Shown piece after piece: positions 35,281 to 44,632 of a stretch of 64,000 nt of DNA. A program made the position numbers and the translations under genes. Numbering within the stretch: position 1 is the stretch's first letter; each line of letters opens with the position of its first letter. The notes under the pieces are model-generated. The model saw nothing but the letters and a program-made list of their open reading frames with translations, was not told where the DNA came from and searched no databases. The DNA is from Halotia wernerae (GTDB taxonomy: Bacteria; Cyanobacteriota; Cyanobacteriia; Cyanobacteriales; Nostocaceae), in contig JAYGHB010000016.1 of NCBI GenBank assembly GCA_034931985.1, positions 1 through 64,000 of the forward strand, in the 5' to 3' direction.

Positions 35281-35286
35281 CTTTAC

Positions 35287-35377
35287 AGGACTTACGCATG
35301 GGTAACGGAAAAACTAACCACAGAGGACGCAGGGGACACAGAGAAATAAGAGTTTGAGAGTTTTTTGCGTAAGTCCT
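35287..35377. mobile_element. 'GGACTTACGCA' element, variant interior
   Basis: TIRs AGGACTTACGCA/TGCGTAAGTCCT. The interior differs from the 19.6-kb copy and includes ACCACAGAGGACGCAGGGGA-type sequence. It sits 6 bp after the 95-bp repeat. Confidence 0.8.
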
Positions 35378-35469
35378 ACTTTTAGTAAAACCCATGAAAA
35401 AGTAAAGACTTAATAAAATACAAAGTCTGGTTTTTCGAGTACCAGACTTATGGTTTTTTCTTCCTTAAA

Positions 35470-35542
35470 TACCCCCAGGGGAATTCGAATCCCCGTTACC
35501 TCCGTGAAAGGGAGGTGTCCTAGGCCTCTAGACGATGGGGGC
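35470..35542 (-). tRNA. tRNA-Glu (anticodon UUC)
   Basis: 73 bases on the minus strand. The acceptor stem is GCCCCCA/TGGGGGT with discriminator A; the D arm is TCGTCTAGAGGCCTAGGA; the anticodon stem ACCTCC/GGAGGT encloses loop CTTTCAC with anticodon TTC at 35506-35508; the T arm is CGGGGATTCGAATCCCC. CCA is not encoded. In cyanobacteria this tRNA also supplies glutamate for tetrapyrrole synthesis via glutamyl-tRNA reductase. Confidence 0.97.
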
Positions 35543-35715
35543 ATCAGACTCAGACCTTTTATAAATTAACGAATTTTCTGCTTGATGTCAACAAAATCTG
35601 CGAAGAAAGTTTAGGAGGTAGCTAAACTGGTCTTAGTAACTGGCGAAGTTGATACCCAAACAAGTTCTAGCGTTGAAATTGGAACTTCAAGAACACAGCG
35701 AAAGGCAGATTATGA

Positions 35716-37602
35716 TTATGGAGCAGGAGCAGTCGGCTGTGGATTAGTTACCTGAGTTGGTGGAATCTGTTCGATAGGAATCAGTGCTTCCATCACCGAC
35801 TTAACAATTGGTGCAGCGACAGTAGAACCATAAGCATTTTCTCCTTTTGGTTCATCTGCTAATGCCAACACTACATAGCGGGGAGACTCTACTGGTAAAA
35901 TAGCCACGAAGCTAGTGATTCTAGCACCCTTGATATAACCACCAGAGGGACTAGCTTTTTGGGCTGTACCAGTTTTACCCGCAATGCGATATCCCGTAAT
36001 TTGAGCCGGCTTGCCACTACCTTGGGAAACAACAGTTTCCATCATTTCTACTACCTTTTGGGCGATCGCACTAGAAAAAATTTGACGTGGTGCAGGGCGA
36101 GGAGGTGAATAATGCATCTGCCCTTTACTATCAATTAGTCCCTGAACTACATGGGGCGTGACCAGTTTACCACCATTAGCTAAGGCTCCGTGCAGTTGCA
36201 CCAACTGTAGTGGTGTCAAAGAAAAACCTTGCCCAAAAGAGCTAGTTGCTGGTTCAATGGGTGAGGCAATAAATTCTTCTTGAGTTTTGAGGCGACCGCT
36301 AACTTCAAAAGGTAAATCTGTATCTACTTTTTGTCCTAGCCCCAAGCGTTCTAGCCAGTTATAGTAGATCGAAGGACGCAATCGCTGGATAATTTGCACC
36401 ATACCAACGTTGCTGGAGTTTTGCAGAATTTGAGCAATGTTAATTCGTCGATAACCATTGACCACAGCATTTTTGATCACCCGGTCGGCTACTTTAATAG
36501 TACCGGGATCATCAAACAAGTCATCCGGTTTAATCACACCATTTTCTAAAGTGATCGCCACATTCAAAGGCTTGAAAGTTGATCCCGGTTCATAAAGATC
36601 CGCTACCGTCCAATTTTTAAACAATGAAATATCGGCTTTCGAGTACTCATTGGGGTTATAGGTAGGCTCACACACTAAAGCAAGTAGGGAACCATCTGAG
36701 GCATCCATCACGATAACCGCGCCGCGTTTCGCGCCAAACTTCTCCAATTGTTCTTTGAGAGCAATGCGAGCAGCTCTTTGTAGGCGACTATCGATAGTCA
36801 GTTGTAATTGTAAGTCATCAAAATGCAGAAATCCCTCTGGTGCATGATCCGGCATCAAGGCTCCGTTACCTGCACGACTCAGGCGCACCGTCTGCATAGA
36901 ACGTTCTAATAACTTCTCTTGGCTATATTCCACCCCTGCTTGACCGCGACGGTCAATATTCACATAGCCCACCACAGCAGCAGCCAAATCTTCTGTCGGA
37001 TAAAATCGGGAGTATTTTTGAATGATTTCCAAGCCATTTAAACGCAATGTGCTGATGCGATCGGCAGTTGCTTCTGGTAAGGCAGAAGCAAGGGTAATCC
37101 CACTTTTTTGGCTTTGAAAAGTTTTTACTAATTCAGCAGGTTTTTTGTCTAGTATTGGGGCTAGTTGATCTGCCATTACTTCATTAGACCTTTCAAACAG
37201 TTTGGGATGAGCAAATACTGTATACACAGGACGGTCAATTGCTAACACATTTTTATTTCGATCCACCACCAAGCGACGAGGTGTAAAAGGTCGCAAATTT
37301 ACCATTTGTTGATTTCGTGCCTTCTGCGTTAGCTTGAAACCTTGGACAATTTGCAGCCTGTATAAATTGATGCCTAATCCCAAACCTGCGGCAATTAATA
37401 TGCCCCATACTATTAACACTCTGGATTTGGTGTTCGGAATCTGATCTTGGGTCTTAGAGGTAGGTGTCTCCATCCCCTCTCGCCTGAAAGACTTTGGTCG
37501 CCTCGTAAATGCTGAGCGCCAAAAACTCCTCAATTTTGATTTGTTTGGTGACTTCTGTATTGGTTTCATCCGTTGTCTTTTGTCATGAGTAGTCCACCAC
37601 AT
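35716..37602 (-). CDS. ftsI: Septal penicillin-binding protein 2/3 (FtsI)
   Basis: A 628-residue class B transpeptidase. It has a basic cytoplasmic tail (1-60), one membrane segment (VLIVWGILIAAGLGLGI, about 63-79), a PBP dimer domain, and a transpeptidase with all three motifs: S341 in GSTFKPLN, SSN in LQNSSNVGM, and KTGT in IAGKTGTAQK. It crosslinks septal peptidoglycan together with FtsW. The N-terminal tail is longer than in E. coli FtsI. Starts at 37602 and 37569 are both possible. The FtsL-like gene lies 126 bp upstream on the same strand. The C-terminal tail is Pro-rich. Confidence 0.92.
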   Translation of the reverse strand: MWWTTHDKRQRMKPIQKSPNKSKLRSFWRSAFTRRPKSFRREGMETPTSKTQDQIPNTKSRVLIVWGILIAAGLGLGINLYRLQIVQGFKLTQKARNQQMVNLRPFTPRRLVVDRNKNVLAIDRPVYTVFAHPKLFERSNEVMADQLAPILDKKPAELVKTFQSQKSGITLASALPEATADRISTLRLNGLEIIQKYSRFYPTEDLAAAVVGYVNIDRRGQAGVEYSQEKLLERSMQTVRLSRAGNGALMPDHAPEGFLHFDDLQLQLTIDSRLQRAARIALKEQLEKFGAKRGAVIVMDASDGSLLALVCEPTYNPNEYSKADISLFKNWTVADLYEPGSTFKPLNVAITLENGVIKPDDLFDDPGTIKVADRVIKNAVVNGYRRINIAQILQNSSNVGMVQIIQRLRPSIYYNWLERLGLGQKVDTDLPFEVSGRLKTQEEFIASPIEPATSSFGQGFSLTPLQLVQLHGALANGGKLVTPHVVQGLIDSKGQMHYSPPRPAPRQIFSSAIAQKVVEMMETVVSQGSGKPAQITGYRIAGKTGTAQKASPSGGYIKGARITSFVAILPVESPRYVVLALADEPKGENAYGSTVAAPIVKSVMEALIPIEQIPPTQVTNPQPTAPAP

Positions 37603-37728
37603 CTACTTTATAAGTAAGTTTGTAATCAGGATTTAGTACAAACCCTGCAAAGTTGCCTTACCATAGCACTCCATTTGTCACGAGTTAGAGTCTTAATGAC
37701 AAAAACTAATGACCCTTGACTCTCAACT

Positions 37729-38376
37729 TTAGTATCCCAGTGGCGAGGGAATATACTGTTGCGTTTCAGACTTTGGTGGTTCGCTAGAGGGTGTTGGATT
37801 AGAACCATGAGATGCTGGTGGCAAAAAGATTGTCCTTGCTGGAGTTGGGGACACCAATCCTGTTGTTGGTCGTTCTGCTTCCTCAGCCATTTTGTTGGTT
37901 AGAGTGGCGTTGGTTGTTGTTAGTTGTCGCTCATTACGTTGCAGATTTTGCAGTCTGTGGTAATCTTGGCTCCAAAGTTCTTGGGAATATACTGTCCAAC
38001 CATAAACTACCAGAGTTGCTGCTACCAAAAAAAATGCCACAACTGAGGAATAATGATGCAAGTTGTATAGTCGCAGTAACCATAAAGGTGCTGTTTTAGA
38101 ATTAGATACTATAGGTAGACGGTGGAAGCCAGTCCCTAGACTTTTCTGTGCCGTATTTGAATGCTCTTGGAGATTTGAGACTGGTTGCTTGCCCAAATCT
38201 TGTATACCACTGGTAGTAGAAAACGATAATTTTTTTGAAGAACGCTGTTGTTTTAAAGAGGATATCGATGAAGTTTCAGCAGCAAGCGTAGATACACTCC
38301 GTGCGGCTGACCTGAGACGTGCGGAGCGTCGCTTCCCTACAGATGGGGTGTAATCTCGTTTACGAGCAGCGGCCAT
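37729..38376 (-). CDS. FtsL-like bitopic division protein
   Basis: A 215-residue protein with a basic N-terminal cytoplasmic region (MAAARKRDYTPSVGKRRSAR), one membrane segment (VVAFFLVAATLVVYGWTVYS, about 110-130), a short coiled coil (DYHRLQNLQRNERQLTTTNA) and a Pro/Ser-rich tail. Topology, coiled coil and placement directly upstream of ftsI match FtsL, which varies greatly in sequence and acts with FtsB/FtsQ. The name rests on context and architecture, not on clear sequence identity. Confidence 0.65.
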   Translation of the reverse strand: MAAARKRDYTPSVGKRRSARLRSAARSVSTLAAETSSISSLKQQRSSKKLSFSTTSGIQDLGKQPVSNLQEHSNTAQKSLGTGFHRLPIVSNSKTAPLWLLRLYNLHHYSSVVAFFLVAATLVVYGWTVYSQELWSQDYHRLQNLQRNERQLTTTNATLTNKMAEEAERPTTGLVSPTPARTIFLPPASHGSNPTPSSEPPKSETQQYIPSPLGY

Positions 38377-38888
38377 AAGTTTTTTAGAATTAGAAATAAT
38401 GTATTTTAGATCAGTTGTTTGTTTTTGCTAAGGTTAAAATCGCCTTTTGGGTGATCAGGACTTAGGACACCTTTAATATTTCTGATAGATAGCTGTACTG
38501 ATGTTTGCATCACTTAGTGATTGCAACGCTTGTAGTCAGCGAGCAGTCATTGGAAAAACTGAATCATTAGAGGTATTGCATCTAAGTATGGCAACGTTAT
38601 ACACCAAAGGCCAAGAGTTCGCGAAAACTATGACAATTTTTGGTATGATAGCCCGATTACCCACAAACCTTGATCATCTACATTCGGTAATTAAGTTACT
38701 TTGCTCTGGGCTTGGAAATTAAAGAAAGTAATCAGCCTACTGCATAATAACTAAACTAAAAAAAAAATCAACCTAAAGTATTGCTTTTAAATATGTAATC
38801 GCCGACCTTTAAAAAAAAAGCAACAAATAGGTTATCTTATTCAACAGGCGAAATATTTTTAATGCCGCAATTTGGTGAAAGAGGAGTT
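38377..38888. other. Intergenic region
   Basis: Divergent promoter region between the FtsL-like gene and the lipoprotein gene. A 73-codon open frame at 38501-38722 has no ribosome site or recognisable pattern and I do not support it. Confidence 0.4.
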
Positions 38889-39062
38889 ATGAGAACAAAA
38901 ATCCTTGGTTTGGCTTTAATGTTAAGTCTGGCAGCAATTGTCGGAGCCTGCGAAAACACTACTAACACACCGGCTGGAACTACTCCAGCACCTGGTGAAC
39001 CAGCTGACACGGGGGCTACTCCTACTCCTACTGTTACTGTTACACCTGCTACAACACCCTAG
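38889..39062 (+). CDS. Small Thr/Pro-rich lipoprotein
   Basis: A 57-residue precursor with a basic start (MRTKILG), a hydrophobic core (LALMLSLAAIVGA) and a lipobox ending in Cys at residue 20 (IVGAC), so it should be lipidated and exported. The mature part is a low-complexity Thr/Pro/Ala tail (TPAGTTPAPGEPADTGATPT). AGGAG lies 2 bases before this ATG, which is unusually close; an ATG at 38862 would add 9 residues but spoils the signal peptide. Function unknown. Confidence 0.62.
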   Translation: MRTKILGLALMLSLAAIVGACENTTNTPAGTTPAPGEPADTGATPTPTVTVTPATTP

Positions 39063-39773
39063 TCGTAGTCTAAATCACGCCCAAAATTATGTTAGTGATG
39101 GAGTCCATCACTGTTTAGCTTAAGGTAATTAATTTTGGGTGTGTCTATTTACTCTACTTTTGTCAGTGGATAAAAGCCTTAAGCTTGCTAAAGTATCCGT
39201 TAATTTGGGGCAGCAGGTACAAGGACACTTGTGAGGGTGGTTATTACCTTAACTAAGTGTCCGCCTGTAACTGTTGGTTTGTGTAGCTCTGAGCCACAAC
39301 ATAGCAAGTTTAGGTCAGAACCTACTGGCCTAAACACTTGAGATATGATCATTGATAATTACTGTTGATTGTTCTCTACTAGTCCCTTCTTCATCTGGGA
39401 AAGTGACCTGATTATATAGTTTTACCTAATTTTATTCAAAAGTTTCTAAGCGTAATATTTTGCAAAGTAGCCTGCAGTAAAGCCTAATAGCGAACGTTTT
39501 TAGACTGAACTCTACACAATTTTTAAAGTATCTGGATATATAGATCAAAAAATAACAATCCCTGCTCTTAACCTAACAACTAGCAACAAGCTAGCGCTTA
39601 AATGCTAGAAGATTGATTGGATGCAAGCATTGGTGTTGCAGCTAAGTGTTATTCCGTTTTCACCTGGAAATGGCAATAAATCAAGCGTAGTTGACCTTAT
39701 TGATGATCTGTTGGTGTCAGGTTTGTAAAGTTTAAAAAATCCATAGCATAGGACTCATATAATAAGGACAGTG
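39063..39773. other. Gene-free stretch with one long hairpin
   Basis: No supportable gene in 700 bases. GGACACTT (39223-39230) pairs with AAGTGTCC (39255-39262), and GTTTAGG with CCTAAAC around 39310-39336. These could belong to an unrecognised RNA or be chance. Confidence 0.3.
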
Positions 39774-40088
39774 ATGAAGCAGATAAGATTTTCTGTTTTG
39801 AGTGTCAGCACTAGTATTTTGGTATGGTTAGGTAGCCATTGGGGGACGGTAGTCATAGCGTTACCGCCACCAGAAGATACACCAGAAGAAATATTGCGGA
39901 CAGAGATTATTGTAGATGCGCGATCGCCTATTGATGGCAAACATCTGAATGCTGCCGAATATGCACAATTGCAAGAGCAGTTGCAAGTTAGTCCTCCACC
40001 TAAACTGAGTACCAGTTTACGCCAGACTATTTACCTGATACGGATACGTAATGCTTTACGTCAGTTTTTCCCCTTTTTAGATTTTTGA
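39774..40088 (+). CDS. Exported hypothetical protein upstream of glgB
   Basis: A 104-residue protein with a signal peptide (FSVLSVSTSILVWLGSHWGTVVIA) followed by ALPPPEDTPEEILRTEIIVD and a C-terminal helix ending RQFFPFLDF. I recognise it only as a conserved cyanobacterial hypothetical. The ATG at 39774 has AAGGA 7 bases upstream; the GTG one codon earlier is less likely. It is 182 bp from glgB on the same strand. Confidence 0.68.
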   Translation: MKQIRFSVLSVSTSILVWLGSHWGTVVIALPPPEDTPEEILRTEIIVDARSPIDGKHLNAAEYAQLQEQLQVSPPPKLSTSLRQTIYLIRIRNALRQFFPFLDF

Positions 40089-40270
40089 CGAATTTTTCAA
40101 CGGCCAATAGATAGATATTTGCCTTATACTCTCCACCTTTCTCAGAAGGACTGATGACTCATTCTGATGTACGATAACTGTAGCGACAAAATGCAAATAA
40201 ATGTAAAGAATATATATAGATATTACACAGCAGATTTAGTCAATCACTTTATTTAGATGTAGGTAGCTTC

Positions 40271-42565
40271 ATGTCCATGACCACGATTGTCCCTGAACAG
40301 GTTAACCGTATAGTTTGGAATCAGCATCACGATCCCTTTGAAATATTAGGTTCCCATCCCATAGAACAAAATGGCAAAAATGTCTGGGTTGTGCGAGCCT
40401 ACCTACCAAATGCCAGTGCTGTATGGGTAGTCCTTCCTGAACAACGACAGGAATATCCAATGCAGACGGTGCATCATCCCCATTTTTTTGAATGCACGAT
40501 TGAAACAGCAGAACTAACAAACTACCAGTTAAGGATTAAAGAAGGAGAACATGAGCGTGTCACCTATGACCCTTATGCCTTCCCTTCTCCCCGTTTAACA
40601 GACTTTGATTTACACTTATTTTCCGAAGGCAATCATCACCGCATCTACGAAAAACTGGGAGCGCACCCTACGGAAATAGGTGGTGTTAAGGGCGTTTACT
40701 TTGCTGTATGGGCACCCAATGCTCGTAATGTTTCGTTGCTGGGAGATTTCAACCTCTGGGACGGGCGCAAACACCAAATGCGTAAAGGTTCCACTGGTGT
40801 TTGGGAATTATTTATTCCCGAAATTGGGGTAGGAGAGCATTACAAATACGAAATCAAAAATTTTGAAGGCCACATTTACGAAAAATCTGATCCCTACGGT
40901 TTCCAGCAAGAACCTCGCCCCAAAACAGCATCTATTGTCGCCGATTTAAATGCTTACAACTGGGGTGACGAAGACTGGATGGAAAAGCGCCGTCATACTG
41001 ATCCCCTCACCCAACCAGTCTCGGTTTACGAAGTACATTTAGGTTCTTGGTTACACGCTTCTAGTGCAGAACCACCTAAACTGCCCAATGGTGAAAACCA
41101 ACCTGTAGTTCCTGTTTCTGAACTAAGTCCCGGCGCACGCTTCCTTACATACCGGGAACTGGCTGATAGACTCATTCCCTACGTCAAAGAATTAGGATAC
41201 ACTCATCTGGAAATGCTGCCCATTGCAGAGCATCCTTTTGATGGGTCTTGGGGTTATCAAGTAACTGGATACTATGCCCCCACATCCCGTTTTGGCACTG
41301 CCGGAGATTTCATGTATTTTGTTGACAAATGTCACCAAAATGATATAGGGATAATTGTGGATTGGGTTCCTGGTCACTTCCCCAAAGATGGACATGGTTT
41401 AGCTTTCTTTGATGGTAGCCACCTTTACGAACACGCTGACCCCCGTAAGGGCGAACACAAAGAATGGGGTACTTTAGTGTTCAACTACAGTCGCCATGAA
41501 GTCAGTAATTTCCTAGCAGCAAATGCCCTCTTCTGGTTTGACAAGTACCACATTGACGGGATTCGTGTTGATGCTGTCGCCTCAATGCTCTATAACGACT
41601 ACTGTCGTGAACCAGGAGAATGGCTACCTAACCAATACGGCGGTAGAGAAAACCTAGAAGCAGCAGAGTTCCTGCGTCAGGTAAATCATACAATTTTCAG
41701 TTATTTCCCTGGCATTCTCTCAATCGCGGAAGAATCCACCTCCTGGCCGATGGTATCTTGGCCTACCTACACAGGTGGACTGGGATTTAACTTGAAGTGG
41801 AATATGGGCTGGATGCACGATATGCTGGACTACTTCAGCATGGATCCGTGGTTCCGCCAGTTCCATCAGAACAACATCACCTTTAGTATGTGGTACAACC
41901 ACAGCGAAAACTTCATGCTGGCACTATCCCATGATGAGGTGGTGCATGGCAAGAGTAACATCATCGGCAAAATGCCGGGAGATACATGGCAGAAGTTAGC
42001 TAATGTGCGTTGTTTATTTGCCTATATGTTTGCTCACCCAGGCAAAAAAACCATGTTTATGAGCATGGAGTTTGGGCAGTGGAGTGAGTGGAATGTTTGG
42101 GCTGATTTGGAGTGGCGTTTATTGGAATATGAACCGCACCAACAGTTAAAAACATTTTTCCAGGATTTGAATTATCTCTACCGTTCTGAACCAGCCTTGT
42201 ACACCCAAGATTTTGCAGAGCCGGGGTTTGAGTGGATTGACTGTAGTGACAATCGCCATAGTGTGGTTTCTTTCATCCGTCGAGACAAAGATTCTAATGG
42301 TTTCGTTGTCGTGATTTGCAACTTCACACCTCAACCGCATTCTCACTACCGTATAGGTGTCCCAGAACAGGGATTTTATACTGAGTTGTTCAATAGTGAT
42401 GCTCGTCCTTATGGCGGTAGCAATATGGGCAACTTAGGTGGTAAGTGGACAGATCAATGGTCGCTGCACAATCATCCTTATTCGCTGGATTTGTGTCTAC
42501 CACCTTTAGGTGTATTGATTCTCAAGTTAGATCAGAAGAAGACTGCTGAAGCCTTAGGATCTTAA
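40271..42565 (+). CDS. glgB: 1,4-alpha-glucan branching enzyme
   Basis: A 764-residue GH13 enzyme that introduces alpha-1,6 branches into glycogen. Two N-terminal CBM48-like domains occupy about residues 1-230; the second carries VYFAVWAPNARNVSLLGDFN. The catalytic barrel follows. The nucleophile is D434 (GIRVDAVASML), the acid/base E487 (IAEEST), and the third carboxylate D555 (LSHDEVVHGK). The spacings of 53 and 68 are those of E. coli GlgB (D405, E458, D526). The C-terminal beta domain ends in LCLPPLGVLILKL. A hairpin terminator follows. Its length with two N-terminal modules is usual for cyanobacteria. Confidence 0.97.
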   Translation: MSMTTIVPEQVNRIVWNQHHDPFEILGSHPIEQNGKNVWVVRAYLPNASAVWVVLPEQRQEYPMQTVHHPHFFECTIETAELTNYQLRIKEGEHERVTYDPYAFPSPRLTDFDLHLFSEGNHHRIYEKLGAHPTEIGGVKGVYFAVWAPNARNVSLLGDFNLWDGRKHQMRKGSTGVWELFIPEIGVGEHYKYEIKNFEGHIYEKSDPYGFQQEPRPKTASIVADLNAYNWGDEDWMEKRRHTDPLTQPVSVYEVHLGSWLHASSAEPPKLPNGENQPVVPVSELSPGARFLTYRELADRLIPYVKELGYTHLEMLPIAEHPFDGSWGYQVTGYYAPTSRFGTAGDFMYFVDKCHQNDIGIIVDWVPGHFPKDGHGLAFFDGSHLYEHADPRKGEHKEWGTLVFNYSRHEVSNFLAANALFWFDKYHIDGIRVDAVASMLYNDYCREPGEWLPNQYGGRENLEAAEFLRQVNHTIFSYFPGILSIAEESTSWPMVSWPTYTGGLGFNLKWNMGWMHDMLDYFSMDPWFRQFHQNNITFSMWYNHSENFMLALSHDEVVHGKSNIIGKMPGDTWQKLANVRCLFAYMFAHPGKKTMFMSMEFGQWSEWNVWADLEWRLLEYEPHQQLKTFFQDLNYLYRSEPALYTQDFAEPGFEWIDCSDNRHSVVSFIRRDKDSNGFVVVICNFTPQPHSHYRIGVPEQGFYTELFNSDARPYGGSNMGNLGGKWTDQWSLHNHPYSLDLCLPPLGVLILKLDQKKTAEALGS

Positions 42566-42568
42566 TAT

Positions 42569-42596
42569 AAGGGGTGAGCATAGTTCCACCCTTTTT
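42569..42596 (+). terminator. Terminator of glgB
   Basis: AAGGGGTG, a 10-base loop, CACCCTTTTT, directly after the glgB stop: a five-bp GC core extended by weak pairs and a T-run. Confidence 0.6.
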
Positions 42597-42646
42597 AGGT
42601 TATTGGAAAGTCAAATTTTTCAGGAAAACCTCGCAGTTAAGTGATT

Positions 42647-42685
42647 GTTAAGGCTCAAGTGACTTGCGATCGCTTGAGCCTTAAC
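42647..42685. terminator. Strong palindrome between convergent genes
   Basis: GTTAAGGCTCAAG, a 13-base loop, CTTGAGCCTTAAC: a perfect 13-bp stem located between glgB and the convergent HPF-cold-shock gene. Likely a bidirectional terminator or a repeat. Confidence 0.65.
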
Positions 42686-42731
42686 ACATAATTAAGATCA
42701 TTTTATGAAATGCGATCGCAAGTTCACGCCT

Positions 42732-43361
42732 CTATTCCCTCCAGTCCAATGGCGGTTCAATTAAGGTCTGCTTTGACTTACCAACGCGGACACCTGGTTT
42801 GTCAATAATTTTTACAGTGCTTGCTTGAGGCCCTTCTTCCCCCTGTTCTAGGGAAAAATGGACACCTGTACCAATTTCTAAGCGTTCAAAGTCGTCATGT
42901 AGAACGCTATTGCGATGAAAGTAGATTTCTCGACCATCCAAGGTTTTCAAAAAGCCATAACCTTGGTCTCTAAATAACTTCGTGACAAGTGCCGTTGTTT
43001 CTTGAACTTCTTCATGACTTTTGGAGCGATCGCTTTCATGCTGCTGTTTAGTAAGCTTGACAAGTTGCTGACGAGCTGCACTAAAAGCATCTCGGATCAC
43101 TGCATCTAGAGGTTCATATTGGTTACTCTCTGATGGATTGCTTTCTGCCACAAGTTCATGACCAGGCGGTACAGTCATATCAATCCGCACCCGATAAGGA
43201 GAACCACTGCGGGGGCGATCATGTGTTTTTTCAATCGCAATGTGGCAACTACTGATATAGTTGCAAACATCCTCTAACTTGGCAATTTTTTCATTAACTA
43301 ATGTATCAATCGCATTCGTTTTCTCTACATTGCGATAGGTAATTTCTGGTGGTATTCTCAT
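42732..43361 (-). CDS. HPF/RaiA-like domain fused to a cold-shock domain
   Basis: A 209-residue protein from the ATG at 43361. Residues 1-110 resemble the ribosome hibernation/sigma-54 modulation fold (MRIPPEITYRNVEKTNAIDT, HIAIEKTHDRPRSGSPYRVR). Residues about 130-190 form a cold-shock OB domain (LFRDQGYGFLKTLDGREIYF, then HRNSVLHDDFERLEIGTGVH), with the RNP-like aromatic pattern GYGFL and IYFHR. It probably binds the ribosome or RNA under stress. A GTG at 43421 would add 20 residues. It is 68 bp downstream of the phosphoribosyltransferase gene and likely in one operon with it. Confidence 0.82.
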   Translation of the reverse strand: MRIPPEITYRNVEKTNAIDTLVNEKIAKLEDVCNYISSCHIAIEKTHDRPRSGSPYRVRIDMTVPPGHELVAESNPSESNQYEPLDAVIRDAFSAARQQLVKLTKQQHESDRSKSHEEVQETTALVTKLFRDQGYGFLKTLDGREIYFHRNSVLHDDFERLEIGTGVHFSLEQGEEGPQASTVKIIDKPGVRVGKSKQTLIEPPLDWRE

Positions 43362-43429
43362 ACTTCTTGTCTTGTCTAAATCCAAATCAGCAATCTGAAA
43401 AACCAAATTCCCCAACACCAATTCTGGCT

Positions 43430-44119
43430 TTATTGGCTCAGGAATAGTGGTTGATAATTTTTTGTAGCTTTTGTAAGTAGGCTGCGGACTTCATCATCCG
43501 TAGTTTGCGGAAAGATTTCGTACCAACGACCAACACTATAGAAAGGGTCGGGTGTGGCGGCGCAGACAATATTTTCTACCTGACTTTTCAACTCTTGGTA
43601 GGTTTCGGGCGCAGCGACTGGCACAGCAACGACAATACGAGCAGGTTGCTGTTGACGCACCGCCATCACCGCAGCCTTCATTGTTGCACCTGTTGCTAAA
43701 CCATCATCTACCAATATGACAGTGCGCGCCCATAAATCTGGGAAGGGGCGATTGTCTCGATAAAGCTGTTCCCGTCTTTCTAGCTCCCGTTGTTCTTGGA
43801 CGACGATGCTGGCTATGATCTCATCGGAAATATTTAGTTGATGCACAATATCTTTATTCAATACCCGCATGCCATCGGATGCAAGTCCCGTTTTGGGGAG
43901 CTTAGCTAACGCTCCCATTGCTAGTTCTTTGTCATTAGGCACGCCTAGCTTGCGAACCACAAGCACATCTAAAGTCGCATTTAATGCTTTGGCAACTTCA
44001 AATGCCACAGGTACACCACCCCTAGGTAGAGCTAACACCAGCACATCTGGGCGGTTAGCATAATCTGCTAGCTGCCTTGCCAAGAACTGACCTGCTGCTG
44101 TTCGGTCTTGAAATAGCAT
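43430..44119 (-). CDS. Phosphoribosyltransferase-family protein
   Basis: A 229-residue type I PRTase fold. The PRPP loop VILVDDGLATGATM (about residues 119-132) has both acidic residues and the TGAT turn. The N-terminal half (LFQDRTAAGQFLARQL, ALPRGGVPVAFEVA) matches the uncharacterised COG1926-type group, not the purine or pyrimidine salvage enzymes. AGGAG lies 9 bases before the ATG. Such genes often accompany stress or dormancy genes, here an HPF-cold-shock fusion. The substrate is unknown. Confidence 0.85.
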   Translation of the reverse strand: MLFQDRTAAGQFLARQLADYANRPDVLVLALPRGGVPVAFEVAKALNATLDVLVVRKLGVPNDKELAMGALAKLPKTGLASDGMRVLNKDIVHQLNISDEIIASIVVQEQRELERREQLYRDNRPFPDLWARTVILVDDGLATGATMKAAVMAVRQQQPARIVVAVPVAAPETYQELKSQVENIVCAATPDPFYSVGRWYEIFPQTTDDEVRSLLTKATKNYQPLFLSQ

Positions 44120-44632
44120 GGTGTTAAGCTCCTAATTGTTGTCTCAGAAAGTCTGTTTTTAAGTACTAAGGTGCATTTGTCCTTGGCTTCCTACCTCGAA
44201 TAACGGATCATAGTCTGGCAGAAGTTGAGAGCAAATATCATTGACTTCCCCTGGCCTAATTGCCTCTAAACTGCTCGTGTTGTATTTTACCTCTAGATTG
44301 CTCTTAATGCATGACTTGCTATGGTTACTGACGCTAAGCAATAATGATTTCTTGCTACTGTTTTTGAGTTTTATGTTGATGAGTTGATCATAGGAACCTA
44401 AACATTACCTGTCCTCTGACTAGCGAGGCGACATCCTCAATCGATTAATCTACCTAATGGATGAATTATTGATCTGGCTAAGACTTCGGGCTAAGACTTC
44501 GGGCTAAGACTTTTATTCAGTTATTCATCAGTGCGTTAGCGTAGCTTACCGTAGGTATCGCCTGCATCTGCAACTTAATTGGAATCGATTTCCTTACATC
44601 CCTTGATTTCTGGCAAAAACCAATCCAGTGCC
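44120..44632. other. Intergenic with short repeats
   Basis: Three tandem copies of GGCTAAGACTTC at about 44475-44511, and a GC-rich palindromic repeat GCGTTAGCGTAGCTTACCGT at 44532-44551 (continuing to about 44563), a class common between Nostoc genes. A promoter for the TpsB gene should lie here. Confidence 0.5.

Noticed and set aside
38501..38722. 73-codon frame upstream of the lipoprotein gene
   Set aside because: No ribosome site, no family pattern, and average intergenic composition.
39223..39262. Small regulatory RNA in the 39-kb gap
   Set aside because: Only an 8-bp stem with a long loop; no recognisable conserved RNA motif and no T-run.
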